Source of the DNA: Blastocatellia bacterium
GTDB taxonomy: Bacteria > Acidobacteriota > Blastocatellia > HR10
DNA: 64,000 bases
NCBI GenBank assembly: GCA_025055075.1
Contig: JANWYV010000020.1
Coordinates: 62,001-126,000, forward strand
Direction of reading: 5' to 3'
Shown here: in pieces, positions 56,619 to 64,000 of the stretch
Layout: the number at the start of each line of letters is the position of its first letter
Numbering within the stretch: position 1 is the stretch's first letter
Position numbers and translations under genes: made by a program
The notes under the pieces: generated by a model
Told to the model about the DNA's origin: nothing
What the model saw: only the letters and a program-made list of their open reading frames with translations
The model's database searches: none

Positions 56619-58163
56619 TCATGGCTTGTGCCCCGAAGGCTCGGGCGATGGCTTCGTGGACGTTGCGGGCGCGCGACCGTGCCCGGCATGACCGAGCCCT
56701 TGAAGAGCCGATTTGAGGCGGCTCTCGGAATCGATCAGGAAAGTCCCGGAGGTGACGATCCGCTCCCCAGCCCTGACCCCCTCCAAGATGACGTACCGAT
56801 CTCCCACTCTCGGTCCCACGCGCACGCGACGCGGTTCAAAATATCCCCCCTCGTGAGCGACGAACAGGATTTGCTCATCGCCGGAATCGAGGACGGCGCT
56901 CTCGGGGACCCAGAGATGTCGCCCATAATTGACATGGATCTCGACGTTCGCGTACATGTCCGGTTTCAACACGAAGCCCGGATTCGGGAATTCCAAGCGA
57001 ACCTTCACTGTGCGCGTCACATTGTCCACTTGTGGGGAGATGTAGCTGATCCGACCTCGAAAGACCTTGCCGGGGAAAGCGGAGGTCGTCATCGTCGCCG
57101 CTTGACCGACTCGAACCATTGGCACCTCGGACTCGTAGATGTCCGCCAGGACCCACACCGTCGAGAGATCAGCGATCACGTAGAGCTCCGTCTCCGGCGT
57201 CGCGCGCTGCCGCTCGAAAGCATTGCGCGCGAGGATGAACCCGCTCACCGGCGCGTAGAGCGTGAGCGCCCGCAACGGTTGACCGCGTTGGCGGATCCGC
57301 TGGATGTCGGCTTCCGGAATATCCCACAATTCCAATCGCCGCTTGCTCGCTTCATACAGCGAATCGGCGGCGGCAGCGATCTCCCGATACGCGCTTCGAC
57401 CGAGCGTCTCTTTCGCTCGCAGCGCCAGCAAATATTCCTGCTGCGTGGCTACGAGCTCCGGGCTATACACTTCGACGAGAGGTTGTCCTTTCTGAACAAA
57501 CTTCCCCACGTAATCCGCATGGACTCTCTCGATCCAACCTTCGATCTTAGGATGCACGCGGGCGATTTTTGTCTCGTCGTAGGTGATCTTCCCAACGGTC
57601 CGGATGGTATGAACGATGGGGCCGAACATCACCTCGCCGTAAGTGACACCGATGAGCTGTTGCTTGAGGGGGCTGATGTGCACGGTTCCCGGAGGAAGGG
57701 TCTCCTCCGCCGTTTCCCGGACACGTTCCTGAGATGCGTCCTTCGATGCGGATTCCAACGGCACGAGCGTCATCCCACAGACTGGACATTCGCCCAGTCG
57801 CTCGGACTTGTACTCGGGATGCATCGGGCAGTAGTAGATCGCCTCCGCAGTTGAGCGCGGAGTGATCTCATCGCGCGCCAACCATATCCCCAGCGGCGTT
57901 CGCCGCCACTCCTCGCGATACTGGTATGCGATCCCTCCTACAAGAAGCGCAAGAAGAAGGACACCGGCTCCCCAAAAGCGCCGTGAGCCGAAGCGCTTCT
58001 TCTGCTTCCCCCGCTCTCCTTGTGCTTCCTCGCCCTCGGAAGGTGTCCTCGGCGAAGGCCGATCCGTCTTTTCGCGTGTGGCCGAAGAGGCGTGAGCCGC
58101 CCACAGAACGTCCAAGGGGTCTTCCCCCGATGATTTCCAGGGCACGTGCGATTCTCTCTCCAT
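56619..58163 (-). CDS. cusB: CusB-like periplasmic adaptor with CPMH domain
   Basis: A 514-residue membrane-fusion protein. A charged cytoplasmic head precedes one helix (about 63-81), then a heavy-metal-binding motif YYCPMHPEY...CPVCGM (about 108-132), and barrel-sandwich, alpha-hairpin and membrane-proximal domains (KIEGWIERVHADYVGKFVQKG and WVLADIYESEVPMVRVGQ). The C-terminal end is His/Pro-rich. It links CusA to the TolC-like channel. GAGGAGGAAAA precedes the ATG. Confidence 0.92.
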   Translation of the reverse strand: MERESHVPWKSSGEDPLDVLWAAHASSATREKTDRPSPRTPSEGEEAQGERGKQKKRFGSRRFWGAGVLLLALLVGGIAYQYREEWRRTPLGIWLARDEITPRSTAEAIYYCPMHPEYKSERLGECPVCGMTLVPLESASKDASQERVRETAEETLPPGTVHISPLKQQLIGVTYGEVMFGPIVHTIRTVGKITYDETKIARVHPKIEGWIERVHADYVGKFVQKGQPLVEVYSPELVATQQEYLLALRAKETLGRSAYREIAAAADSLYEASKRRLELWDIPEADIQRIRQRGQPLRALTLYAPVSGFILARNAFERQRATPETELYVIADLSTVWVLADIYESEVPMVRVGQAATMTTSAFPGKVFRGRISYISPQVDNVTRTVKVRLEFPNPGFVLKPDMYANVEIHVNYGRHLWVPESAVLDSGDEQILFVAHEGGYFEPRRVRVGPRVGDRYVILEGVRAGERIVTSGTFLIDSESRLKSALQGLGHAGHGRAPATSTKPSPEPSGHKP

Positions 58164-58217
58164 CGTTTTCCTCCTCAGCGCTTAAGAGCCACTCATTCGG
58201 GAGGTTGGCTCGCGCCT

Positions 58218-59660
58218 TCATCTCACCAACTCTCTCCCGATGATGGGCTCGAGTTGAGCCAGCGACTTCTGAAAAGTGACGAGCTGTTCGTAATAGCTCG
58301 TCTCATAGTCGAGCACGGTGATGAGGCTCGTGATGAGCGTCAGGAAATCCACCGTCCCGACCTGATACGCCGCGATCGAAGACTCCAGTGCTAAGGTCGC
58401 TTGAGGGATGATTCCCTCCTCATAGAGTCGAAGAAGCCGATCGGCCGCCATCGCCATCAGATACAAATCCTTCACGCGGAAGAAGAGTTGCGCGCGGATC
58501 CCTTCGTGTCGCTGTCGGGCCTCGGCCCATTCAGCGCCAGCTTCTTCGAGCGCTGGCCGCTGCTTCCGCCAGAAATACAGAGGGAGTTTCACGCTCACGC
58601 TGAAGCCCCACATCTCCGGCATCGCCGGGCGCTGCATGTATTGGAAGCTCACGGCGAAATCCGGGTAGAACTCCTTCTGCGCGAGCGCGATCTGATAGTG
58701 GCGGCTGTCCATCACTCGCTCCTGTTGCTTCAGCTCAGGAGAAGCAGCCGCCATCCTGTATAGCTCCTCGAGCGAAAAAGTGAGCGATCCTCTTTTCACC
58801 TCGGTCGTCCGCCCAAGAGGCGCCTCCGGCGAGCGATTCAACAGAGCGTTGATGAGCGCGACAGTACTTGCTCGTCGCCGCTCCAGAACTGTCAGCCGCT
58901 CCAACAGGATCGAAATCTCCGTTTGCGCCTTGAGGACATCCGCTTGCGCAGCCTTCCCCACCTGATAGCGCGCCTCAGCGATCTTGAGGAATTGTTCAAG
59001 CAGACCCTTGACCCGTTGGACGATCTCCAGGGACTTGTCCACGAGGTACAACTCGTAATAGGCCACCTTCAGCTCGGAAATCACGCGGCGCCAGATTTGC
59101 TCGTAGTTCCACCGCTCGGCTTCCGCCTCCAAAGCAGCGATCTTCCCCCGGAGGGCGAGCTTTCCAGGGAATGGGATCTCCTGCATGATGCTCACTGTGC
59201 GCGCACTGGATGGATCTCCGACCTGAACGGAGAACGGCAGCAAATTCCCCACCGAGGCGATCGAAAGCGTGGGTTCCGGTGGTGTCGACATCTGCGGGAT
59301 GCGCGCCAGGCGGGCCTCATATCGCCGCCGCGCTTCGAGGATCTCCGGATTAGCGCGCAATGCCTCGGCGATCAACTCGTCGAGCGTGACGAGGGGTTGT
59401 TCCACGGACGAAGCGTCCACCCTCCTCCCCTCGTGCGTTTGCGACGCGAAGTTCATCGAGAGATTCGGCCTCGCCCTTTCCCTCTTAACGCTCATCAACG
59501 ATTCGATCGATTGTCCGTAGCGAAGCGGCGCGCAAACGCCGATGAGGAGGATGCTGATCACTCCCTTTACTTTCCAACGGTTGGAGCGGTGGGGAGGGCA
59601 CCGATTGTCATCGGTTCGTCTGGCCTCGCCGAAAGTCTCTGCGCTCGTGCGTCTTTTCAT
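58218..59660 (-). CDS. cusC: TolC-like outer-membrane efflux protein
   Basis: A 480-residue outer-membrane factor. After an export segment (about 33-50), two copies of the OEP pattern are visible: LDELIAEALRANPEILEARRRYEARLA and, in the second half, LEELYRMAAASPELKQQERVMDSRHY (each is a motif excerpt). It forms the outer-membrane exit for the CusBA pump. GGAGGCGAGA precedes ATG 59660. The CusB gene starts 54 nt downstream. Confidence 0.88.
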   Translation of the reverse strand: MKRRTSAETFGEARRTDDNRCPPHRSNRWKVKGVISILLIGVCAPLRYGQSIESLMSVKRERARPNLSMNFASQTHEGRRVDASSVEQPLVTLDELIAEALRANPEILEARRRYEARLARIPQMSTPPEPTLSIASVGNLLPFSVQVGDPSSARTVSIMQEIPFPGKLALRGKIAALEAEAERWNYEQIWRRVISELKVAYYELYLVDKSLEIVQRVKGLLEQFLKIAEARYQVGKAAQADVLKAQTEISILLERLTVLERRRASTVALINALLNRSPEAPLGRTTEVKRGSLTFSLEELYRMAAASPELKQQERVMDSRHYQIALAQKEFYPDFAVSFQYMQRPAMPEMWGFSVSVKLPLYFWRKQRPALEEAGAEWAEARQRHEGIRAQLFFRVKDLYLMAMAADRLLRLYEEGIIPQATLALESSIAAYQVGTVDFLTLITSLITVLDYETSYYEQLVTFQKSLAQLEPIIGRELVR

Positions 59661-59791
59661 TCTCTCGCCTCCGAACTCAAGGAATCCACTGCGCGCTCTC
59701 CGCACGCGCGATGGGAGAAGAGCTTCAAAAAAAGAGGGAAGCGGGGATCGCCGCGCGAAGACGGCCGATCACCTGGAGCGTGGTGAAGACG

Positions 59792-60220
59792 CTAAATGCG
59801 CAGGACGGCGAAGCGCAAATAAATCGGAGGAGCGATCGAAGAGAAGTCGTCTGAAGAGATGCGCCATCTCACGGGAGGAGGGATCCCGTCAGGAACGATA
59901 TCGGTCGAACGTCCTCCCTCCCTCTCCTGAAGGGAGGTGGCTGAAGATGGTGGGATCATCTCGCCCGACGTTCCTGTCGGCGCTGAATTGAGGAAACAAC
60001 ATGGACGAGCCCCCATCTCCTGCCAGGCAGGAACGGGCATCCCTTGAGGGATCTCACACGCCATCGGGCGCACAAGGCGCCGCGATTCGGACTGGGCAGG
60101 ACGATCACAACAGCAGCGGATCAGAGGGATGGCGCACAACGATCGCGCACACAAGACCATCTCTTGTCCCGCGCCCCCGCTGGCGAGGAGTAATAGAACG
60201 ATGGTGAAGGCTCGTTTCAT
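59792..60220 (-). CDS. Small exported Cys-rich protein heading metal cluster
   Basis: A 142-residue protein with a signal peptide (about 1-19). The first half is Cys-rich (ARSLCAIPLIRCCCDRP and ARPCCFLN, plus others), the rest Pro/Ser-rich. I do not recognise the family. Its position as first gene before the TolC-like gene, and its cysteines, suggest metal binding in the periplasm. A TTGACG/TACAAT promoter lies so close that the mRNA would be almost leaderless. Confidence 0.68.
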   Translation of the reverse strand: MKRAFTIVLLLLASGGAGQEMVLCARSLCAIPLIRCCCDRPAQSESRRLVRPMACEIPQGMPVPAWQEMGARPCCFLNSAPTGTSGEMIPPSSATSLQEREGGRSTDIVPDGIPPPVRWRISSDDFSSIAPPIYLRFAVLRI

Positions 60221-60231
60221 CGCGAGGCGAA

Positions 60232-60261
60232 ATTGTATCCCCTCGCTGCTTCTTCCGTCAA
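60232..60261 (-). promoter_or_regulatory. Promoter of metal efflux cluster
   Basis: On the minus strand TTGACG (60261-60256), 18-nt spacer, TACAAT (60237-60232), then 11 nt to the ATG at 60220. Confidence 0.7.
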
Positions 60262-60309
60262 GTTTCGATGCGCAGGGGGTGGTAACTCGCGAGGTTCCTG
60301 CAGGGGAGA

Positions 60310-60339
60310 TTGCCGCCGCCGTAACCTCGCAGTTATAAT
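60310..60339 (+). promoter_or_regulatory. Promoter of cobalamin adenosyltransferase, near-leaderless
   Basis: TTGCCG (60310-60315), 18-nt spacer, TATAAT (60334-60339), then 12 nt to the ATG at 60352. It is divergent from the metal cluster promoter in the same intergenic region. Confidence 0.6.
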
Positions 60340-60351
60340 GTGAGCGCGTTT

Positions 60352-60927
60352 ATGCGCATCACGAAGGTGTACACGCGAACAGGTGATCGAGGAGAGACTT
60401 CGCTCGTCGGCGGCCGACGTGTGCGAAAGGATTCTGCACGCGTGGAGGCCTATGGAGATGTAGATGAGTTGAATTCGCTCCTTGGCGTCGTGCGAGCCCA
60501 CATGGGGGATTCTCCGGTGAATCGGCTCCTGGCCGAGGTTCAGAATGAGCTGTTCACAGTGGGCGCGGATCTGGCCAGCCCATTGGAGATCAAAGCTCCG
60601 CGGATTGAGCCGGATCATATCGCGCGCCTAGAGCAGGCCATAGATGAATGGAACAGCACGCTTCCTCCCCTGCGGGAATTCATTCTTCCGGGGGGCGCCG
60701 TGCCGGGCGCTTTGCTTCATCTGGCGCGCACCGTCGCCCGTCGCGCCGAACGGCGCGTCGTGCGGCTGGCGGCCGAGGAACCGATCAACGAACACGTCCT
60801 CGTCTATTTGAACCGCCTCTCCGATCTCCTCTTTGTCCTGGCGCGCGTGGTCAATCGCGAGCTTCGGGCGATGGAAGAGGAAGCGAGCTTTGGATCCCCA
60901 CGGTCCTCTACACCCCCTTCCTCTTGA
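60352..60927 (+). CDS. Cob(I)alamin adenosyltransferase, PduO type
   Basis: A 191-residue helical enzyme that transfers the adenosyl group of ATP to cob(I)alamin. Motifs are YTRTGDRGETSLVGG, GDVDELNSLLG, FILPGG and ARTVARRAERRV, including the ATP-site and cobalamin-pocket residues. ATG at 60352 gives the standard MRITKVYTRTGD start; the GTG at 60340 overlaps the probable transcription start. No B12-dependent enzyme is in the window and no cobalamin riboswitch precedes it. Confidence 0.93.
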   Translation: MRITKVYTRTGDRGETSLVGGRRVRKDSARVEAYGDVDELNSLLGVVRAHMGDSPVNRLLAEVQNELFTVGADLASPLEIKAPRIEPDHIARLEQAIDEWNSTLPPLREFILPGGAVPGALLHLARTVARRAERRVVRLAAEEPINEHVLVYLNRLSDLLFVLARVVNRELRAMEEEASFGSPRSSTPPSS

Positions 60928-61014
60928 GCTCGTCGCGGGAAGCTCGCTTCTCTCGGGGTGATCGGGAGATTGCGACGAAGGCGGCCGGCATTGACGACGC
61001 ACGGCTGATGAGCG

Positions 61015-63147
61015 ATGACGAACGAGCGACGGTGGGTTCGCATCGGAGTCACCGTGGACGAGGATGGCGCGTGCGCCGTAGCGCTCGATCATGAGACGTT
61101 GGAGGTGATCGCCGCTCATCACGCGCGCTCGCAAGACCCCGCAGGGTCATCTGCGACATGGGCGCTTCGCGCCGAAGTGATTCGGCAAGTTCTTCATGCC
61201 CTCCTCTCGAAAGGCGATTTTTCTCCAGAACGCGTGCTCTGCCTCTCGTTGGGGACGACTTTCGGCGTGGACGCGGCCTTACAAGCCCGCCCAACGCGCA
61301 TTGGACTTTTGGATCTTGATCCGCCGATGATGCCCCAACGGAGTGAAGAAGAAACAACGTCGCTGCTATCTGGATGTTCGGCGTCCGTCGTGCGCTTGAC
61401 TGCGCGTTCGCACAATCTGGAGGAGGACGGACTCGACGCACTCTACGTCCTCCGCGCGCGCGAAGCAACAGGGATCGTCCTCAACCCAAGTGAGCGCTCC
61501 AACGTCCATGCGGTAGAGGCGCTTCTTGAATTCCGCTCGCGCTTTGGTCTGCCGATGTGCAGCGTCTCGGAGTTCTCCGCGGATGCGGATCCGACGCTTC
61601 GGCTTCACGCGGCGATCGGCTTGGTGACGGCTCTGGGCGAGGTCTTCCAGATAGGAGAACTTCTCACCCGAAGCGCGCGACGCATAGGGCTTCGCGCGCC
61701 GCTCTTCCTCGTTCGCAATGACGGGGGACTGGCTTCGTGGAAGGCGCTCCTTCGCCGTCCCACCCTTGGCTTTCTCTCTGGGCCCGTCGCCAACATCCTC
61801 GGTGCGCTTCGTCGAGCGAAAGCTCGAGATGGGGTTCTCATCCAAATGGGGCGAAGCTCCACACATATCGCGATGATCCACCAGGGACGTCCGCTGGGGG
61901 GAAATGCCGAACTGGCGCACAAGCGAGTACCTCTGCGGGCGTTCGAACTCCTTTCGCTTCCGATAGGAAGCGGGAGCGTGGTGAGATTTCAACGGGGGAC
62001 GATCGCGGGCGTCGGCCCATGGAGCGCCGCGGGACTAGGGATTGCCCCGGCTCGGGAAGCGCCGCAAGAATTGCTAGGAAGCGCGCGCGTGACGGTATTC
62101 GCCCCGGCGCCCGGGCACGCGGAGGAGCTTTTGCTGCTGATCACCTCCGATGGACGCCGATACGCGCTCACTGTGGGAGACGCTGCGCTTTGCTTGGGAC
62201 TCTTGGAATCCAATGCGATGGACGAGCGACGAGCGACTGCTCGAAAGGCCTTCGAGAGCCTCGCGGCGCGACTTGCGCTCGCTCCCGAAGATGTGGCCGA
62301 GTTAGTTCTCGAACGCGCGACACAAGCGCTCGCGAATGCGGTTCGACAAGTCTTGCATCGGCGCCCGCTATTCCCTCCTCCGTCACTCATCGGGATAGGG
62401 GCATCGGCTCCACTCTTCCTCCCCCTTCTTGCGCAGCGGCTCGGGCTCTCCTCCGTTCTCCTTGAGCACAGCGAGCTAATGGGCGCATTCGGCGCGGCAT
62501 GTGCTGACCTTCAAGAGACGATCGAACGATCGCTCGCGCGACCGGAGGAAATGGAACGCTTGCGCCGAGAAGCCGAACACGCCCTTCTCGCATCTGGCGC
62601 CGAACGCTCATCGCTTGTGGCAGACGCTCATTGGGATCCGCAAACCTCGCGGGCGCGCCTTATAGTGATAGGGCGAGTGAGCCCATATCCTGAGCTTCCC
62701 ACTCCCCGCGTGACGCCGGATCAGCGATGGACTCTTGCCGCCCGCTTGATGGGCGTCCCGGAAGATCGCGTGGAGTTGGTGGCGGAAACCGAGGAATTCG
62801 AAATCTACCGAGGGCGCGCGACCGTTGGTCGCTTCTTCAAATGGCGAGGGACTGCGACGACGAAAGCCTGTATTTGCGACAAGGAAGGGAACGTGACGCT
62901 TGCGCTGGAAGAAGCGACGATCCTCACAACGACCGTCGCGGAGATAGCGAGCGTTCTCGCGCACTTGTTCGAGGACGAGCAAACGGCCGCCCGCACGATG
63001 CAGCTGTACCTATTGGCTGCAATGCAACTGCTTGATCTCTCGCGCGCAGCCTCTCGAGATCAAGCCCAACGATGGGCTGAACGCGCCTTGTGCGGCCTTT
63101 CGCCCACAGAGCCGGTCTTTCTGGTCAGAGGATACCGCCGAGCATGA
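61015..63147 (+). CDS. Degenerate hydantoinase/oxoprolinase (HyuA)-like protein
   Basis: A 710-residue protein with the ASKHA-fold layout of HyuA, acetone carboxylase beta and oxoprolinase. LGTTFGVDAALQARPTRIGLL replaces the usual HGTTVATNA segment, FLSGPVANILGALR matches SGPxxGxxGA, and IGIGASAPLFLPLLAQRLGL matches the late GGxGPxH region. The N-terminal phosphate loop (normally GIDVGGTFTD) reads GVTVDEDGA, and the DMGGTSTD motif reads QMGRSSTH, so ATP use is doubtful. No HyuB partner follows. It may be a structural or regulatory relative. Confidence 0.7.
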   Translation: MTNERRWVRIGVTVDEDGACAVALDHETLEVIAAHHARSQDPAGSSATWALRAEVIRQVLHALLSKGDFSPERVLCLSLGTTFGVDAALQARPTRIGLLDLDPPMMPQRSEEETTSLLSGCSASVVRLTARSHNLEEDGLDALYVLRAREATGIVLNPSERSNVHAVEALLEFRSRFGLPMCSVSEFSADADPTLRLHAAIGLVTALGEVFQIGELLTRSARRIGLRAPLFLVRNDGGLASWKALLRRPTLGFLSGPVANILGALRRAKARDGVLIQMGRSSTHIAMIHQGRPLGGNAELAHKRVPLRAFELLSLPIGSGSVVRFQRGTIAGVGPWSAAGLGIAPAREAPQELLGSARVTVFAPAPGHAEELLLLITSDGRRYALTVGDAALCLGLLESNAMDERRATARKAFESLAARLALAPEDVAELVLERATQALANAVRQVLHRRPLFPPPSLIGIGASAPLFLPLLAQRLGLSSVLLEHSELMGAFGAACADLQETIERSLARPEEMERLRREAEHALLASGAERSSLVADAHWDPQTSRARLIVIGRVSPYPELPTPRVTPDQRWTLAARLMGVPEDRVELVAETEEFEIYRGRATVGRFFKWRGTATTKACICDKEGNVTLALEEATILTTTVAEIASVLAHLFEDEQTAARTMQLYLLAAMQLLDLSRAASRDQAQRWAERALCGLSPTEPVFLVRGYRRA

Positions 63148-63213
63148 ATCTTTCTCATCCGCGCCCGGGCTGATGGCGAAGGCCTCTCGCGTCGTGTGCG
63201 CGCTGATCTTCCG

Positions 63214-63243
63214 TTGACAAATTCCCGGCATGCCGCGTACCAT
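63214..63243 (+). promoter_or_regulatory. Promoter of ROK kinase gene
   Basis: TTGACA (63214-63219), 18-nt spacer, TACCAT (63238-63243), followed by AAAGGAGGAGG and the ATG at 63288. Confidence 0.7.
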
Positions 63244-63287
63244 GCGCGTCCTTGCCCGAACCCGCTTTGGAAAGGAGGAGGTTCGAG

Positions 63288-64000
63288 ATGAGCGATGAGC
63301 GAGCCATCATCGGCGTCGACATCGGGGGAACGAAGATCGCCACCGGAATCGTTTGCGGCACGCGCGTTCTGGAACGCGTCTTCCTTCCCACACTGGCGGA
63401 TCGGTCGAAGGAAGAGGTGTTGCATCAAGTCTTCGCCTCTGTGGACCTCGTCCTCGAACGCGCGAGCCATCGCATCGAACAGATTGATGGCATCGGCGTC
63501 GTCGCTCCTGGCCCTCTCGATCCTCGAACGGGCACATTGCTTTATTCCCCGAACATCCCGGCCTTGAAGGATGTCCCCATCGTTCGCCTCATGCGCGAGC
63601 GCTACGGCCGTCCCGTGCGCATTGAAAACGACGCGAACGCCGCTGGACTGGCCGAGGCCCTCTTTGGAGCGGGCGCCGGATACGAGCACGTCTTCTACGT
63701 CACCGTGAGCACTGGGATCGGAACGGGCGTCATCCTCGGCGGCAAGATCTATGGGGGACGAACCGGCATGGCTGTCGAGGCCGGACATGTCACCATTGAC
63801 TACGATGGACCGCTCTGCAACTGTGGCCATCGGGGATGCATCGAAGCCTTCGCTTCGGGCACGGCCATCACCCGACGGACGAAGGAGAAGCTGCGTCAAG
63901 CGATGGTCCCCTCGCTCCTCCATGATCTCGTCGCTGGGGATCTGGAGGCCATCACGCCCATCGTCGTGGGTGAAGCCGCCCGACGAGGAGACCCGCTCGC
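63288..64000 (+). CDS. ROK family sugar kinase (glucokinase-like), 3' end beyond window
   Basis: About 237 residues are visible and the frame is open at the edge. The phosphate loop is GVDIGGTKIATG, the sugar-binding acid lies in IENDANAAGLAE, and the zinc motif is CNCGHRGCIE. These fit ROK glucokinases or N-acetylsugar kinases rather than ROK repressors, since no helix-turn-helix precedes the domain. A strong ribosome-binding site, AAAGGAGGAGG, and its own promoter are present. Confidence 0.92.
   Translation, partial: MSDERAIIGVDIGGTKIATGIVCGTRVLERVFLPTLADRSKEEVLHQVFASVDLVLERASHRIEQIDGIGVVAPGPLDPRTGTLLYSPNIPALKDVPIVRLMRERYGRPVRIENDANAAGLAEALFGAGAGYEHVFYVTVSTGIGTGVILGGKIYGGRTGMAVEAGHVTIDYDGPLCNCGHRGCIEAFASGTAITRRTKEKLRQAMVPSLLHDLVAGDLEAITPIVVGEAARRGDPL

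Noticed and set aside
60221-60351. Possible cobalamin riboswitch before the adenosyltransferase
   Set aside because: The 131-nt region already holds two divergent promoters and the predicted leader is only a few nt; no B12-box was recognised.

Overview
The window looks like a chromosomal segment of a Gram-negative, moderately GC-rich bacterium, most likely an acidobacterium. The pointers are a VWFA-type secreted protein of the acidobacterial family at 23.9 kb, a carboxypeptidase-regulatory-domain TonB receptor of about 1,290 residues, several S9 peptidases, a MoxR/vWA membrane cluster, and outer-membrane efflux parts. Gene density is high, many neighbouring genes overlap by 4 nt (ATGA/GTGA), and no phage, insertion sequence or CRISPR array was seen. 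The exact class cannot be fixed from this window.

Layout. (1) 1-10136, minus strand: a translationally coupled operon of a vWA/GATase-like membrane protein, a caspase-like protein lacking its catalytic Cys, a TPR protein with a HExxH protease domain, a DUF4159 protein, MoxR ATPase, DUF58 protein and a BatA-type vWA protein (cut by the window start). (2) 10509-24855: housekeeping genes: prephenate dehydrogenase, guaA, a Fur regulator, mutS, tsaB-rimI, a DUF465 protein, psd-pssA coupled to a secreted subtilase, an HU-type protein behind a consensus promoter, a membrane metalloprotease and a vWA protein. (3) 25077-38479: purH, a histone-H1-like Lys/Ala protein, tRNA-His, an MBL hydrolase, a D-threonine-aldolase-like PLP enzyme, two S9 peptidases, nadA, a radical SAM protein with an N-terminal Cys cluster, and glnA. 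(4) 38933-49368: TonB receptor, class C serine hydrolase, a third S9 peptidase, a NifA-like sigma-54 activator, a ClpP homologue missing catalytic Ser and His, and a second HU protein. (5) 49468-60220, minus strand: a copper/heavy-metal efflux cluster (small Cys-rich exported protein, TolC-, CusB- and CusA-like proteins, two unknown exported proteins, CopA-type ATPase). (6) 60352-64000: cobalamin adenosyltransferase, a degenerate hydantoinase/oxoprolinase-like protein, and a ROK kinase cut by the window end.

How they work together. The TonB receptor, S9 peptidases, serine hydrolase and secreted subtilase suggest growth on proteins or peptides. The efflux cluster combines cytoplasmic-membrane ATPase export with tripartite export across the outer membrane. 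The most unusual content is a set of enzyme homologues that have lost catalytic residues (caspase-like, ClpP-like, hydantoinase-like) and the coupled MoxR/vWA/peptidase operon. Several promoters place a -10 box only 8-13 nt upstream of the start codon, suggesting frequent leaderless mRNAs.
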